Assembly (NCBI RefSeq): GCF_000174435.1
Contig: NZ_ACJN02000003.1
Location: 202,263 to 266,262 of the forward strand
Direction of reading: 5' to 3'
DNA length: 64,000 bases
Origin: Desulfonatronospira thiodismutans ASO3-1
Lineage (GTDB): Bacteria; Desulfobacterota; Desulfovibrionia; Desulfovibrionales; Desulfonatronovibrionaceae
Made by a program: the position numbers and the translations under genes. Position 1 is the stretch's first letter. Each line of letters begins with the position of its first letter. Of the stretch, positions 1 to 8,418 are shown in pieces. Below the pieces are notes generated by a model. The model made no database searches and had not been told where the DNA came from. It saw only the letters and a program-made list of their open reading frames with translations.

Positions 1-1
1 G

Positions 2-838
2 GCTAAAAAAGCAGTGCTGGATCTTGTTGCACAAAGGCCTTTGACCCTGCACAGCCTTCTCAAGAAGATGCGCGTGAACCATCTGGTACAGCTCAATGTG
101 GAAGACCTGCTCCAGAAAAGAATCATCGGCGTATCCACCCTGACCCCCACGGATCTTCTGCATGTCCGGGGCGAACTGGACCTGGACAGCCAGGAAGCCT
201 CCAGGGCTGCCTTTAAGTATATCTGCGGGCTGTACGGACTGGAGGCCAAGGAATTCAACTCCAGGATCATGGACCACATTGTGGCTGAAATGACCAGGGA
301 GGCTTTTATTTTCCTGGCCAGGCAGGGACAGGAAGACCTGCCGGAAGACCTGGACGGCACCTGGTCCAGGTGGCTTTTTCAGGAAGGACTGCTGCAAAAC
401 GATGCCTACATGGGGATAAGCCTGACCAGCCGTTTTCCCCTCATCGGCATCGGGGCCCCTGCGGAAATCTTCGTCAGCAGAGTAGCCCGAAAACTGAACG
501 CCCGCTTTGAGCTTCCCAGATGTCCCGGAGTGGCCAATGCCGTGGGAGCGGTAGCCGGCTCGGTAATTGTGGACAAGGAAGCTCTTGTGTTTTTGCAGGA
601 ATCCGATTCTTCCAGATCCTACATTGTCCAGTTCGAGGGGGAAAAAAGCTCTTATGCGGAAATGGAAGAGGCCCTGGCCTACGCAGAAAAAACAGTCAAA
701 AGAGCTGCCAGGTGGTCCGCAGAGGAATCCGGCGCGGAAGAACCAATGGTAAGCGCCAGAAAAAACATCGAAGGCACCCTGCACCGGGTACAGGCCCGCG
801 CGGTAGGCAACCCCAGCCTTTCAGAGCAGTTCGGATAG
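2..838 (+). CDS. HyuA-type hydantoinase/oxoprolinase family protein, C-terminal part (5' truncated by window edge)
   Basis: The frame is open to the first base, so the true start lies upstream; 278 residues are visible. The C-terminal glycine-rich stretch (PLIGIGAPAE near codon 148, then CPGVANAVGAVAG) matches the end of the HyuA/oxoprolinase ASKHA-fold proteins. In anaerobes such proteins often occur beside corrinoid methyltransferase genes rather than hydantoin degradation genes, and the neighbours here (ACT protein, corrinoid activator, MtgA-like enzyme) fit that setting. The specific substrate cannot be told from the fragment. It ends in TAG, 43 bp before the next gene, so co-transcription is likely. 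Confidence 0.7.
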   Translation, partial: AKKAVLDLVAQRPLTLHSLLKKMRVNHLVQLNVEDLLQKRIIGVSTLTPTDLLHVRGELDLDSQEASRAAFKYICGLYGLEAKEFNSRIMDHIVAEMTREAFIFLARQGQEDLPEDLDGTWSRWLFQEGLLQNDAYMGISLTSRFPLIGIGAPAEIFVSRVARKLNARFELPRCPGVANAVGAVAGSVIVDKEALVFLQESDSSRSYIVQFEGEKSSYAEMEEALAYAEKTVKRAARWSAEESGAEEPMVSARKNIEGTLHRVQARAVGNPSLSEQFG

Positions 839-881
839 TCAATTGTAACTTCAACTCAAAAACCCTGACCAGAGAGACGCA

Positions 882-1430
882 ATGCAAAACCAGTACATTC
901 TTGCAGCAATGGGCAGCAACAGACCCGGTGTTGTCGCGGACGTGACCGGTTCCATATACAAGGCCGGATGCAATATTGAAAATTCCTTTATGACCCTCAT
1001 GGGCGTACATTTTACGCTCATGATCCATGTCATTGCCGAGGACGAGGACAAAGCGGACAGGTTGAACAGAAACCTTGAATCCCTGGAGCAAAAAGAGGAC
1101 CTCAAGGTGCATATATTTCCCATGGAAAGCGATGAAATCGAAATCTCCAGGGCCAGAAAAGACCAGCCCCGTTACGAAATAAGGGTCCGGGGCCAGGACA
1201 AGGCCGGAATAGTGTACCGGACTTCCAAGCTCCTGGCCAGCAGGGGCATCAATATCTTGAAGCTGAGCACCAAGGTGGACCGCTCCAAGCATCTGCAGCA
1301 GCCCATCTTTACCATGCGCATAGGAATCGAGGTCCCCAAAAATGTCGACGGGCACTCCCTGCGCATGGACCTGGAGTCCCTGGCCGAGGATACTCAGGAG
1401 ACCTTCACTTTAACCCGTAAACGAGACTAA
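882..1430 (+). CDS. Tandem ACT-domain regulatory protein (GcvR-like)
   Basis: A 182-residue protein built of two ACT modules. The first opens with ILAAMGSNRPGVVADVTGSI (residues 6-25), the second with IRVRGQDKAGIVYRTSKLLA around residues 100-119, both typical ACT beginnings followed by a G-x-N segment (CNIENS, GINILKL). Proteins of this layout include the glycine cleavage repressor GcvR and amino-acid-sensing regulators; they have no DNA-binding domain and act through ligand or partner binding. Its place between a HyuA-type gene and a corrinoid activator suggests it senses a glycine-related or C1 metabolite, which is inference. A purine-rich AGAGAG lies just upstream of the ATG. Confidence 0.7.
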   Translation: MQNQYILAAMGSNRPGVVADVTGSIYKAGCNIENSFMTLMGVHFTLMIHVIAEDEDKADRLNRNLESLEQKEDLKVHIFPMESDEIEISRARKDQPRYEIRVRGQDKAGIVYRTSKLLASRGINILKLSTKVDRSKHLQQPIFTMRIGIEVPKNVDGHSLRMDLESLAEDTQETFTLTRKRD

Positions 1431-1446
1431 ACCAAAAGGCTTATTT

Positions 1447-3165
1447 ATGCCACGAATTACTATCCAGCCCATAAATATCCGGGCTGACGCAAGGGAAGGC
1501 GAAACCCTGCGGGATATCCTGCTTCGCAGGGGGGTATACGTGGAAAGCCCCTGCAACGGCAACGGCACCTGCGGCAGTTGCGGAGTCTGGATTCAGGAAC
1601 ACCAGCAGGTGCCCTACACGCCCAACGAAAACATAACAGAGAGTGACCTGGAAAAGGGATACCGTCTCAGTTGCCAGGTGGTTCCTGAAGAAGATCTGAC
1701 GATAAACCTGCCCATGAACTTTCTGCGCGACGCCAAGCGCTTCCGGGAATCCCAGACCATTCTGGAAGGTGAAATCGCCCCGGTTTCCAGGCTGGTCAGC
1801 GCGGTGAAGATCCTGGACGAGCAGGATTATCCGGAGATGCTGTACGACAACTTTCCCGAGCCCCGGGTACTCAAGGTATGGGAGGACGAATATGAGCCCA
1901 AGGGACTGGCCATTGATCTGGGCACTACTACCATAGTGGTCACCCTGGTCTCCCTGGAAACCGGTGTGGTTCTCTCCACCGCCTCCAAGCTGAACCCTCA
2001 GATCAGTTTCGGCCATGATATCATGACCAGGATACAGCACGGCTCCACCCAGGAAGGTCTGCATGAGCTGGCTCAGGCAGTGCGCAAGGGCATAAACGAG
2101 CTGATCTACGAGGTATGCGTGGATTCGGATTCCAAGCGAAAGGAGATCCTGGATGTGGTGCTTGGGGGCAACACCACCATGCTGCAGATAATAGCCGAGA
2201 TAGACCCTGCTCCCCTGGGGCAGATCCCCTTTACCGTGGATATGAAGTCCGGCATCAGCTACCCGGTGCAGCAGTTCGGCATCAAGGTCAATCCTGATGC
2301 CCGGGTGTACATTCCCCCTGTCATGCACGCCTTTATCGGTTCGGATATCACTGCGGGCCTGCTTATTCACAGCGACTTTTTCGATGACACCAAGTCGGTT
2401 CTTTTTGTAGACGTTGGAACCAACGGCGAAATAGCACTGAATTATCTGGGCAGACGTTTGGCCTGTTCCGCAGCGGCAGGGCCGGCCTTCGAGGGCATGG
2501 GCCTTTCCTGCGGAATGCGGGCATCCTTCGGCGCTGTGGAATCAGTCAAGAGCAATTCGGACAGTATAACTTTCTCCACCGTGGCCGACAGCGAACCAAG
2601 AGGCATTTGCGGAAGCGGCATCGTGGATCTGGCGGCTGCTCTTCTGCGCCTGCAGGTAATTGATCCTACGGGAAGATTCTGCTCCCTGCCGTGCAATTCT
2701 GTCCCGGAAAGCATAAACACCCGCCTGAAGGAGGTGGATGGTCAGACAGTGTTTGAAATCGGTCCCCAGGTATCCTTCAGCCAGCGCGACGTCCGCCAGA
2801 TCCAGCTGGCCAAAGGGGCCATCAGGGCGGCCATCGATGTATTAATGGACGAGGCAGGATGCACTGTAGACGAACTGGACAACATAGTCATTGCCGGAGG
2901 TTTCGGCTTTTATCTTAACCCTGAGAACCTGGAAACCATCGGCATTATCCCAAGAGGGACCAAGGACAGGGTGGAGTTTGCAGGAAATGCCTGCCGCAGC
3001 GGGTGCGTCTGGATGCTAACGGACATATCCTACCGCCGGTTTCTGGAGATAAATCTGCAGGATATCGAGCATATCTCCATTGCCCAGTCCCCGAAATTCA
3101 TGGAACTCTACGCCGAGAGCATGGAATTCCGCGATGCCGAATTTGAAATAGCCGGCAAATCCTGA
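1447..3165 (+). CDS. Corrinoid-protein reductive activator (RACo-like ferredoxin/DUF4445 ASKHA protein)
   Basis: The 572-residue protein begins with a plant-type [2Fe-2S] ferredoxin domain; the cluster cysteines are visible as C36, C42, C45 and C76. After a linker, an actin-like ATPase fold begins near residue 155 (LAIDLGTTTIVVTLVS), with FVDVGTNGEIAL and IAGGFGFYLNPENL as the later phosphate and adenosine motifs. This arrangement is that of RACo, which uses ATP to return the inactive Co(II) corrinoid protein to Co(I). The gene lies directly before an MtgA-like methyltransferase, so it most likely serves a corrinoid protein encoded upstream of the window. There are 16 bp between the previous stop and the ATG; no strong Shine-Dalgarno sequence is seen. 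Confidence 0.85.
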   Translation: MPRITIQPINIRADAREGETLRDILLRRGVYVESPCNGNGTCGSCGVWIQEHQQVPYTPNENITESDLEKGYRLSCQVVPEEDLTINLPMNFLRDAKRFRESQTILEGEIAPVSRLVSAVKILDEQDYPEMLYDNFPEPRVLKVWEDEYEPKGLAIDLGTTTIVVTLVSLETGVVLSTASKLNPQISFGHDIMTRIQHGSTQEGLHELAQAVRKGINELIYEVCVDSDSKRKEILDVVLGGNTTMLQIIAEIDPAPLGQIPFTVDMKSGISYPVQQFGIKVNPDARVYIPPVMHAFIGSDITAGLLIHSDFFDDTKSVLFVDVGTNGEIALNYLGRRLACSAAAGPAFEGMGLSCGMRASFGAVESVKSNSDSITFSTVADSEPRGICGSGIVDLAAALLRLQVIDPTGRFCSLPCNSVPESINTRLKEVDGQTVFEIGPQVSFSQRDVRQIQLAKGAIRAAIDVLMDEAGCTVDELDNIVIAGGFGFYLNPENLETIGIIPRGTKDRVEFAGNACRSGCVWMLTDISYRRFLEINLQDIEHISIAQSPKFMELYAESMEFRDAEFEIAGKS

Positions 3166-3302
3166 TGCAGATACCTATCTGACTAATTTCGTAACAATTC
3201 ACCATCTGCTTCAGCTGGGCAAACCAAAGGCTGGTTGCGGATTCATGGTAACTATTTACCTTATTTCAACATTTTTATGTAAAAAAACAACAGGAGGAGA
3301 AA

Positions 3303-4109
3303 ATGCAGATAGTAGGAGAACTTATCAATGCCAGCAGAAAAAGTGTCGGCGAAGCCATCAAGGCCCAGGATGTGGATACCATAAAAAAGCTGGCCAGAGA
3401 TCAGGCCGAACACGGAGCCGATTATATCGATGTCAATGCCGGCATATTCGTGGGCAAAGAAAAGGATTACATGGACTGGCTCATAAAACTGGTACAGGAG
3501 GAAGTTGATGTACCTTGTTGTATAGACAGCCCGGACCCTCTTGTAGTAGAGTCCGCCCTCAAGCTGCACCAGGATAAGGCAGGCGTGCCCATGGTCAACT
3601 CCATATCCCTGGAAAGTGAGCGCTTTGACAACCTGCTGCCCATAATATCCGAACATAAGTGCAAGGTTGTGGCTCTTTGCATGAGCGACGAGGGCATGCC
3701 TGAAACCGCCGAAGACCGCTTCGCCATAGCGGAAAAACTGGTCAATGTACTGATGCAGAAAGGTGTCAAGGCCGATGACATTTACGTTGACCCCCTGGTT
3801 CAGCCCATCTCCACCAACAAAATGTATGGTGTGGAATTCTTGAATTCCATAGAAATGATCATGACCAGGCTGGAAGGTGTGCACACTGTCTGCGGCATGT
3901 CCAACATATCTTTCGGCATGCCCAAGAGGGCCATCCTCAACCGCAACTTCGTGGTCATGGCCGTGCTTAAAGGGCTGGATACGGCCATCATCAACCCCAT
4001 GGACGCCAACATGATGGCCAATATAATCGTGGCAGAGACCCTGGCCGGCAAGGACGAGTTCTGCATGAACTTCCTTGAGGCCTACAGGGCCAACAAGTTT
4101 GAACTGTAA
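3303..4109 (+). CDS. Methyltetrahydrofolate:corrinoid methyltransferase, MtgA/AcsE-like
   Basis: This 268-residue protein has the pterin-binding TIM-barrel features of the methyl-H4folate:corrinoid methyltransferases: an IVGELINASRKSV opening, then GADYIDVNAGI near residue 39, CCIDSPDP near residue 73, GVPMVNSISLE near residue 95, and CGMSNISFGMPKR near residue 198. Family members move a methyl group between a methyl-corrinoid protein and tetrahydrofolate in the cytoplasm. It has a strong ribosome-binding site (AGGAGGA seven bases before the ATG). The length equals AcsE and MtgA; with no acetyl-CoA synthase genes adjacent, an MtgA-like role in methylamine or betaine demethylation is favoured. 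Confidence 0.85.
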   Translation: MQIVGELINASRKSVGEAIKAQDVDTIKKLARDQAEHGADYIDVNAGIFVGKEKDYMDWLIKLVQEEVDVPCCIDSPDPLVVESALKLHQDKAGVPMVNSISLESERFDNLLPIISEHKCKVVALCMSDEGMPETAEDRFAIAEKLVNVLMQKGVKADDIYVDPLVQPISTNKMYGVEFLNSIEMIMTRLEGVHTVCGMSNISFGMPKRAILNRNFVVMAVLKGLDTAIINPMDANMMANIIVAETLAGKDEFCMNFLEAYRANKFEL

Positions 4110-4130
4110 CCAAGGACGGAACAACTAAGA

Positions 4131-4877
4131 ATGCTCAAGGGAGAAGATACCGGAGAGGATATCGGCGTCGAATCGCGTTCCCCGCGGGTGGTCATCGCCT
4201 GCGGGGCTCTAAGACCGGAACTGGAGCATCTGCGTCAGGGGCGTGAAAAAGAGGTGCAGACATTTTATCTGCCTCAGAACATGCACCGGGCACCGCATCA
4301 GCTTCCGGAGCTGATCCAGGAAAAAGTGGATCATGCCTCTAAATACGCCTCTAAGATCATCCTGGGATACGGCCTGTGCTCCAACGGAATTGTCGGCGTC
4401 CAGGCCCCGGAGCAGGGTCTGGTGATTACCCGGTCCCATGACTGTGTGGCCCTTTTTCTGGGCTCCCTTGAGAAGTACAGACAGATAAGCCGGGATCATC
4501 CCGGTACATATTATCTCACCCGGGGATGGCTTGATGAAGGCAAAGACCCTCTGGGAACCATGGAAAACGAATATATTCCCAGGCTGGGACGCGCCTGGGC
4601 CGAATGGGGAGCCAGGGAGGAAATTAAGCATTATACCCGGTTTGTTTTCATAAATACCGGGGTCGGGGATATAGAAGCCATGAGGGAAAGGTCTATGGAA
4701 AACGCCCGTTTCTTCCACAAGGAATACCAGGAGGTCCAGGGAGACCTTGAATACCTCCGTCGGATCATGTTCGGGCCTTACGACAAGGAGTACTTTTACC
4801 TTGTCCCTGCCTTTGAAAAGGTCCAGCAGCGCTGGTATGTGCTGGACGATGCTGAACCCCAACCCGCAAACAGCTAA
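4131..4877 (+). CDS. DUF1638 family protein
   Basis: A 248-residue cytoplasmic protein with features of DUF1638: VIACGALRPELEHL near the N terminus, KIILGYGLCSNGIVGV around residue 77 and SHDCVALFLGS around residue 104. Conserved Cys and His residues (YGLCSNG, SHDC) suggest metal or cofactor binding. No biochemical function is firmly assigned. The family recurs in corrinoid methyltransferase operons, and here it stands 21 bp after the MtgA-like gene and 11 bp before a SAM-dependent N-methyltransferase. A role in corrinoid or methyl-group handling is inferred from context only. Confidence 0.75.
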   Translation: MLKGEDTGEDIGVESRSPRVVIACGALRPELEHLRQGREKEVQTFYLPQNMHRAPHQLPELIQEKVDHASKYASKIILGYGLCSNGIVGVQAPEQGLVITRSHDCVALFLGSLEKYRQISRDHPGTYYLTRGWLDEGKDPLGTMENEYIPRLGRAWAEWGAREEIKHYTRFVFINTGVGDIEAMRERSMENARFFHKEYQEVQGDLEYLRRIMFGPYDKEYFYLVPAFEKVQQRWYVLDDAEPQPANS

Positions 4878-4888
4878 GGAGTTTTTTC

Positions 4889-5737
4889 ATGAGCGACAAT
4901 CAGGAATCAGTAATAAAGACCTGCAAATCATATTACGACAGTCACGATGCATGCATCTTTTACACCGAAGTCTGGGGCGGCGAGGAGCACCATCTGGGCA
5001 TCTACCGCCGGCCTGAAGACACCCTATATGAGGCCAGCAAGAGAACCATAGACCGTATGGCCTCTTACTCCCGCAATCTTAAAGAACTGAAAGACAAGGC
5101 CCGGGTGCTGGATCTTGGCTCCGGATACGGCGGAACTGCAAGGCACTTGGCCAAAACCTTCGGTTGCCGGGTGGTGGGCCTGAATCTAAGCGAAACGGAA
5201 AACAACCGCCATCGTGAAATGAACCGGGAGCAGGGACTCGACCACCTCATCGAAGTGGTGGACGGCAACTTTGAAAATGTCCCTTACGAGGACAACTCTT
5301 TTGATGTAGCCTGGTCCCAGGACGCCTTCCTGCACAGCCCGGACCGCAAAAAAGTGCTTGGCGAAGCCGCCCGGGTTATAAAGCCGGGAGGGGAGCTCAT
5401 CTTCACCGACCCCATGCAGACTGAGGATGCCTACGCAGAATACTTAGACCCCATTTTAAAACGCATCCACCTGACCTCCATGGCAACACCCACATTCTAC
5501 ATTCAGGCGGCTCAAGAAGCAGGGCTCAAACTCAAATCCTTTGAAAACCTGCAGGTACAGCTTGCCAACCACTATGCCAAGGTTCTGGAGGATACCATAA
5601 AAATGGAAGATGAGCTGCGCAAAAAAGACGTCAGCCAGGAATATCTGGACAACATGAAAAAAGGCCTGCAGCACTGGAGCACCGGCGGAAAGCACGGCCA
5701 CCTTACCTGGGCCATTTTCTGCTTCGAAAAAGCTTAG
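4889..5737 (+). CDS. SAM-dependent sarcosine/dimethylglycine N-methyltransferase (glycine betaine synthesis)
   Basis: This 282-residue protein has a class I methyltransferase fold with motif I VLDLGSGYGGTARHLA (from residue 72), the acidic loop VVGLNLSE, and FDVAWSQDAFLHSPD around residue 137. The N-terminal YYDSHDACIFYTEVWGGEEHHLGIY region is characteristic of sarcosine/dimethylglycine methyltransferases, which make glycine betaine using SAM. Betaine is a main osmolyte of halophiles, so the gene points to a salty habitat. It has a clear AAGGAG site and sits 11 bp after the DUF1638 gene, apparently in one operon with corrinoid methyl-transfer functions. The partner glycine/sarcosine methyltransferase is not in the window. 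Exact substrate choice needs assay. Confidence 0.75.
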   Translation: MSDNQESVIKTCKSYYDSHDACIFYTEVWGGEEHHLGIYRRPEDTLYEASKRTIDRMASYSRNLKELKDKARVLDLGSGYGGTARHLAKTFGCRVVGLNLSETENNRHREMNREQGLDHLIEVVDGNFENVPYEDNSFDVAWSQDAFLHSPDRKKVLGEAARVIKPGGELIFTDPMQTEDAYAEYLDPILKRIHLTSMATPTFYIQAAQEAGLKLKSFENLQVQLANHYAKVLEDTIKMEDELRKKDVSQEYLDNMKKGLQHWSTGGKHGHLTWAIFCFEKA

Positions 5738-5773
5738 ATTTCCTTGCAATCTTATTCGATGAAAGGGGATGGG

Positions 5774-5839
5774 CTTGCCCCGCACTTATATTCGCGGCGC
5801 CCACCTTCGTTCGTGCCGCGAATATAAGTGCGGGGCAAG
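5774..5839. repeat. Palindromic repeat (GCACTTA family) between convergent genes
   Basis: Two near-perfect 25-base arms (CTTGCCCCGCACTTATATTC and onward, and their complement) surround an 16-base loop. It lies between the convergent methyltransferase and rhodanese genes, so it could end transcription from both sides. The same CCCGCACTTA arm sequence recurs at about 31953, 44690, 46300 and 55434, which marks it as a member of a dispersed palindrome family. Confidence 0.8.
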
Positions 5840-5914
5840 AACTCCAGGACAGTCAACCAGCAAGGTTATCCTGCACTTCAGGTGCGAGTAGCCCCCCAGT
5901 TCTGGACAACTGGA

Positions 5915-6739
5915 TCATGCGCAATCTTTAAACAGCCGGGCTACAAGGCGCATGTGGCCCTTTTCCTGCTCGGAAAGCCTGAAAAAACATTCTGCTGCCT
6001 CCCGGGGATAGTCTTTGTTTTCTGCCAGATTGCGGTACATGTCATAGGCCATGGTTTCAATTTCCAGGGCAACCTCGAGAAAATACAGGCACAACTCTGA
6101 CTGATTAAGGTGTTTGAATTTTTGAGCCCAGCCGCTTACATTCAGGCCGCCTTCAACAATACTGTCCTCTGCTTTGCTGAAAAATGAGTCAAAGTCCTCA
6201 TCAAACAAGTGTTTTCCCTGGGCGAAAATAACCCGGGCATGCGCCCTTTCAAGCCCTGCCAGCTTTTGAAGCTGGTCTTTAAGGCTCTCATCTCTGATAC
6301 TTTCCAAAAATCCCGTATAGAATTTTTCCGCACCCTTTTCCAGGGACACGGCCCTGCTCAAAACTGTCTTTAAATCACTGGAACCGGAGAAAATGTCCAC
6401 CCTGGGATAATCCGGCAGCACTCTATTCTGATAGGCAGTTATTCCGCCCTCAAGATTTAAAATGTCTGTATCAAAAACCCCGCTGTCCCTGGCCAGAACA
6501 GCCGCTGTCATGGACCTCTTACCGCTTCGGCAGTAAAAGACCGCCTGCCTGCCCGGATCCAGCTCCCCAAGCCTTCCCTCCAGTTCATGCAGAGGTATCA
6601 ACCTGGCTCCGGGAATATGTTCCTGGGTATATTCCTGGGGCTGACGCACATCCACCAGCACATACTCGCTTTCTTTGTGCCGGGCTGAAAATTCAGCCAG
6701 TTCTTCCGGATAGATATTTTTTATCTCCGCCTTGCTCAT
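5915..6739 (-). CDS. Rhodanese-ferritin-like (rubrerythrin-type) fusion protein
   Basis: This 274-residue protein joins two domains. Residues 1-110 form a rhodanese domain with the active-site loop FYCRSGKRS (catalytic Cys70), expected to carry persulfide sulfur. Residues 130-274 form a ferritin-like four-helix domain with paired iron ligands visible as E in SLEKGAEKFY, LERAHARV, ALEIETMAYD and EQEKGHMR. Such fusions occur in sulfate reducers and link sulfur transfer with iron or peroxide chemistry; the exact reaction is unknown. The start is fixed by GGAGG seven bases before ATG. It is transcribed towards the palindrome at 5774. Confidence 0.85.
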   Translation of the reverse strand: MSKAEIKNIYPEELAEFSARHKESEYVLVDVRQPQEYTQEHIPGARLIPLHELEGRLGELDPGRQAVFYCRSGKRSMTAAVLARDSGVFDTDILNLEGGITAYQNRVLPDYPRVDIFSGSSDLKTVLSRAVSLEKGAEKFYTGFLESIRDESLKDQLQKLAGLERAHARVIFAQGKHLFDEDFDSFFSKAEDSIVEGGLNVSGWAQKFKHLNQSELCLYFLEVALEIETMAYDMYRNLAENKDYPREAAECFFRLSEQEKGHMRLVARLFKDCA

Positions 6740-6853
6740 CTGTTTTCCTCCATTGTTAACATTTCACTAACCCTGGCCGGTCGTTTTGTTTTTGCTGCTT
6801 ACAAACAAATACGGGGCGAGGCTTGCCCCTGTACTCACCTAAAGCTGGCTACG

Positions 6854-7070
6854 CCCGCACCCCATTTTTTTCACGCAAAGGCGCTAAGATCGCTAAGGAA
6901 GGCAGCCTTGTCCAAAGCCGTGTCCCGGTTTTGGACAATACACCTGCTTCGCGTCTTTGACTTTGCGTACTTTGCGTCTTAGCGTCTTTGCGTGAGAATT
7001 TTTTTGTTTTTAATGACCCCAGTGTATTGGAAGAAAATACACGGGGCAAGCAAGGTTTCAGGAGTAAGTC
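6854..7070 (+). repeat. Dispersed repeat, left copy of an inverted pair
   Basis: About 215 bp containing CACGCAAAGGCGCTAAGATC, a 'TTGTCCAAA...TTTTGGACAA' inverted repeat, CGTCTTTGCGTGAGAAT and a CCCCAGTGTATT / AATACACGGGG hairpin. A copy in the opposite orientation lies at 15177-15443 with roughly 90% identity by eye. It abuts the stop codon of the DUF4143 ATPase gene. No coding potential is evident. Confidence 0.8.
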
Positions 7071-7071
7071 A

Positions 7072-8418
7072 CTAAAAGTTTGATGACGTCATGATTTTTC
7101 CATGCTCAAGAATAGCCGGAATGGCCGATTCCAGTGGAACGAAGCGCACCGGACGATCCTGCACCATGACAGTCGTATCCAGGGTTAGATTGACCACGAA
7201 CAAAACTGACGGCTCATAGGCATCCAGGAAGCTCCTGGCGGAACGAGAGACGGCCGGACGACTCATGCGGCCGGCCTTGACTTCTACGGCGATGACTTGA
7301 TGGCCGTCACTAAGGACAAAATCCACTTCAGCTTTGGAGGTGGAACGCCAGTACTGCACGGACCATCTAATTGGCAGGTTCTTGAGCAGCTCGGACAGCA
7401 GCCAGTTCTCCACCAGCGCCCCGGTGTCCGGTCGCTCCAGGATATCCGGTTCTGAAACTTGACCCAGTAAGACGTTACGAATGCCGTTGTCCACAAAGTA
7501 GCATTTGGGATTGCGGGTCACTTCAGAACGCTTTCCCTCCTTAAAAGGCAAAATACGTCGTACAATATGGGTTTCTTCCAGGATATCCAGATAATTCTGG
7601 ACTGTCTTGCGATTCACACCGCAGTCCTGCGCCAGATTGGACATGTTCAGCAGGTTGCCGACGTCAAAGGCCAACAGCTTCAACAAACGGCGAAAGGCGT
7701 CTGGATACCGGACCTGGAACATGTCTGATGCGTCGCGCAGAATGAATGCCTCAATCAGCTCCCAGAGCACAGCCTCCGGAGCAGACGAGAACCAGACTTC
7801 CGGATACCCACCAAAAGTCAAGTGCCGCGCAAGCTGCCCGCGACGCTTGTCCATGACCAATGCCGGCGGCAAAGTTTTGGAGGGCGCAGCAGTCTCTTCC
7901 AGGGAAAACGGCAGAAGTCTATGCCGGATGGATCGACCAGCCAGTGACTCTCTAGTCCTGGCCATCAGGTGGAAGCTGGAGGAACCCGTAACTAAGATTT
8001 CTTCCGCATAACCCAGGTCCACAAGCCCTTTCAGGAACAGCCCGGCCTCGGGAAGGTGCTGGGCCTCTTCGAAAAATAGAGGTACAGGTCCGGGTACAAG
8101 TTCTTTTAGATCGCGCAGAAAAGGAACCGCCTCTTTGCACCAGGAGCGGATCAACATGTCCTCGCACAGGAGAAACAGCGGATGCCTGCCGGATTTTTGA
8201 AACATGCGCCAGGCCAGGGTTGACTTTCCGGCCTGTCGTGGCCCGATGAGCAGCCGCACCTTGGGCTTGCCGAGCATAGGTTCTTCAAGGCGGCTCTGCG
8301 CAAGGGAGCGCTGTACATAATTTTCAGGAATGTGTAATGCGACAAATTGCGAAGGCGTCACCTCATCCCGCAGCCAGGGATTCAGAAAAAGTATGCGTTG
8401 AACTAAGTGACTGTCCAT
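7072..8418 (-). CDS. ATP-binding protein, AAA_14/DUF4143 family
   Basis: The 448-residue protein has a P-loop (GPRQAGKST, residues 59-67), a Walker B-like PVPLFFEEAQHL near residue 110, the sensor LVTGSSSF, and then the DUF4143 region with the winged-helix like VNRKTVQNYLDILEETHIVR and a nuclease-like end (AEVDFVLSDGHQVIAVEVKA, residues 364-383). This is the common DUF4143 ATPase layout of anaerobes and archaea. The role is unknown; an accessory or defence function is often guessed because these genes move between genomes. A second intact copy (59114) and a broken one (about 61280-61625) are in the window. Confidence 0.85.
   Translation of the reverse strand: MDSHLVQRILFLNPWLRDEVTPSQFVALHIPENYVQRSLAQSRLEEPMLGKPKVRLLIGPRQAGKSTLAWRMFQKSGRHPLFLLCEDMLIRSWCKEAVPFLRDLKELVPGPVPLFFEEAQHLPEAGLFLKGLVDLGYAEEILVTGSSSFHLMARTRESLAGRSIRHRLLPFSLEETAAPSKTLPPALVMDKRRGQLARHLTFGGYPEVWFSSAPEAVLWELIEAFILRDASDMFQVRYPDAFRRLLKLLAFDVGNLLNMSNLAQDCGVNRKTVQNYLDILEETHIVRRILPFKEGKRSEVTRNPKCYFVDNGIRNVLLGQVSEPDILERPDTGALVENWLLSELLKNLPIRWSVQYWRSTSKAEVDFVLSDGHQVIAVEVKAGRMSRPAVSRSARSFLDAYEPSVLFVVNLTLDTTVMVQDRPVRFVPLESAIPAILEHGKIMTSSNF

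Noticed and set aside
696-1355. Long minus-strand open frame opposite the ACT-domain gene
   Set aside because: Shadow of real plus-strand genes in GC-rich DNA; low-complexity translation and no start signal.
1441-2370. 309-codon minus-strand open frame opposite the RACo-like gene
   Set aside because: Entirely within a well supported gene on the other strand; no recognisable domain.
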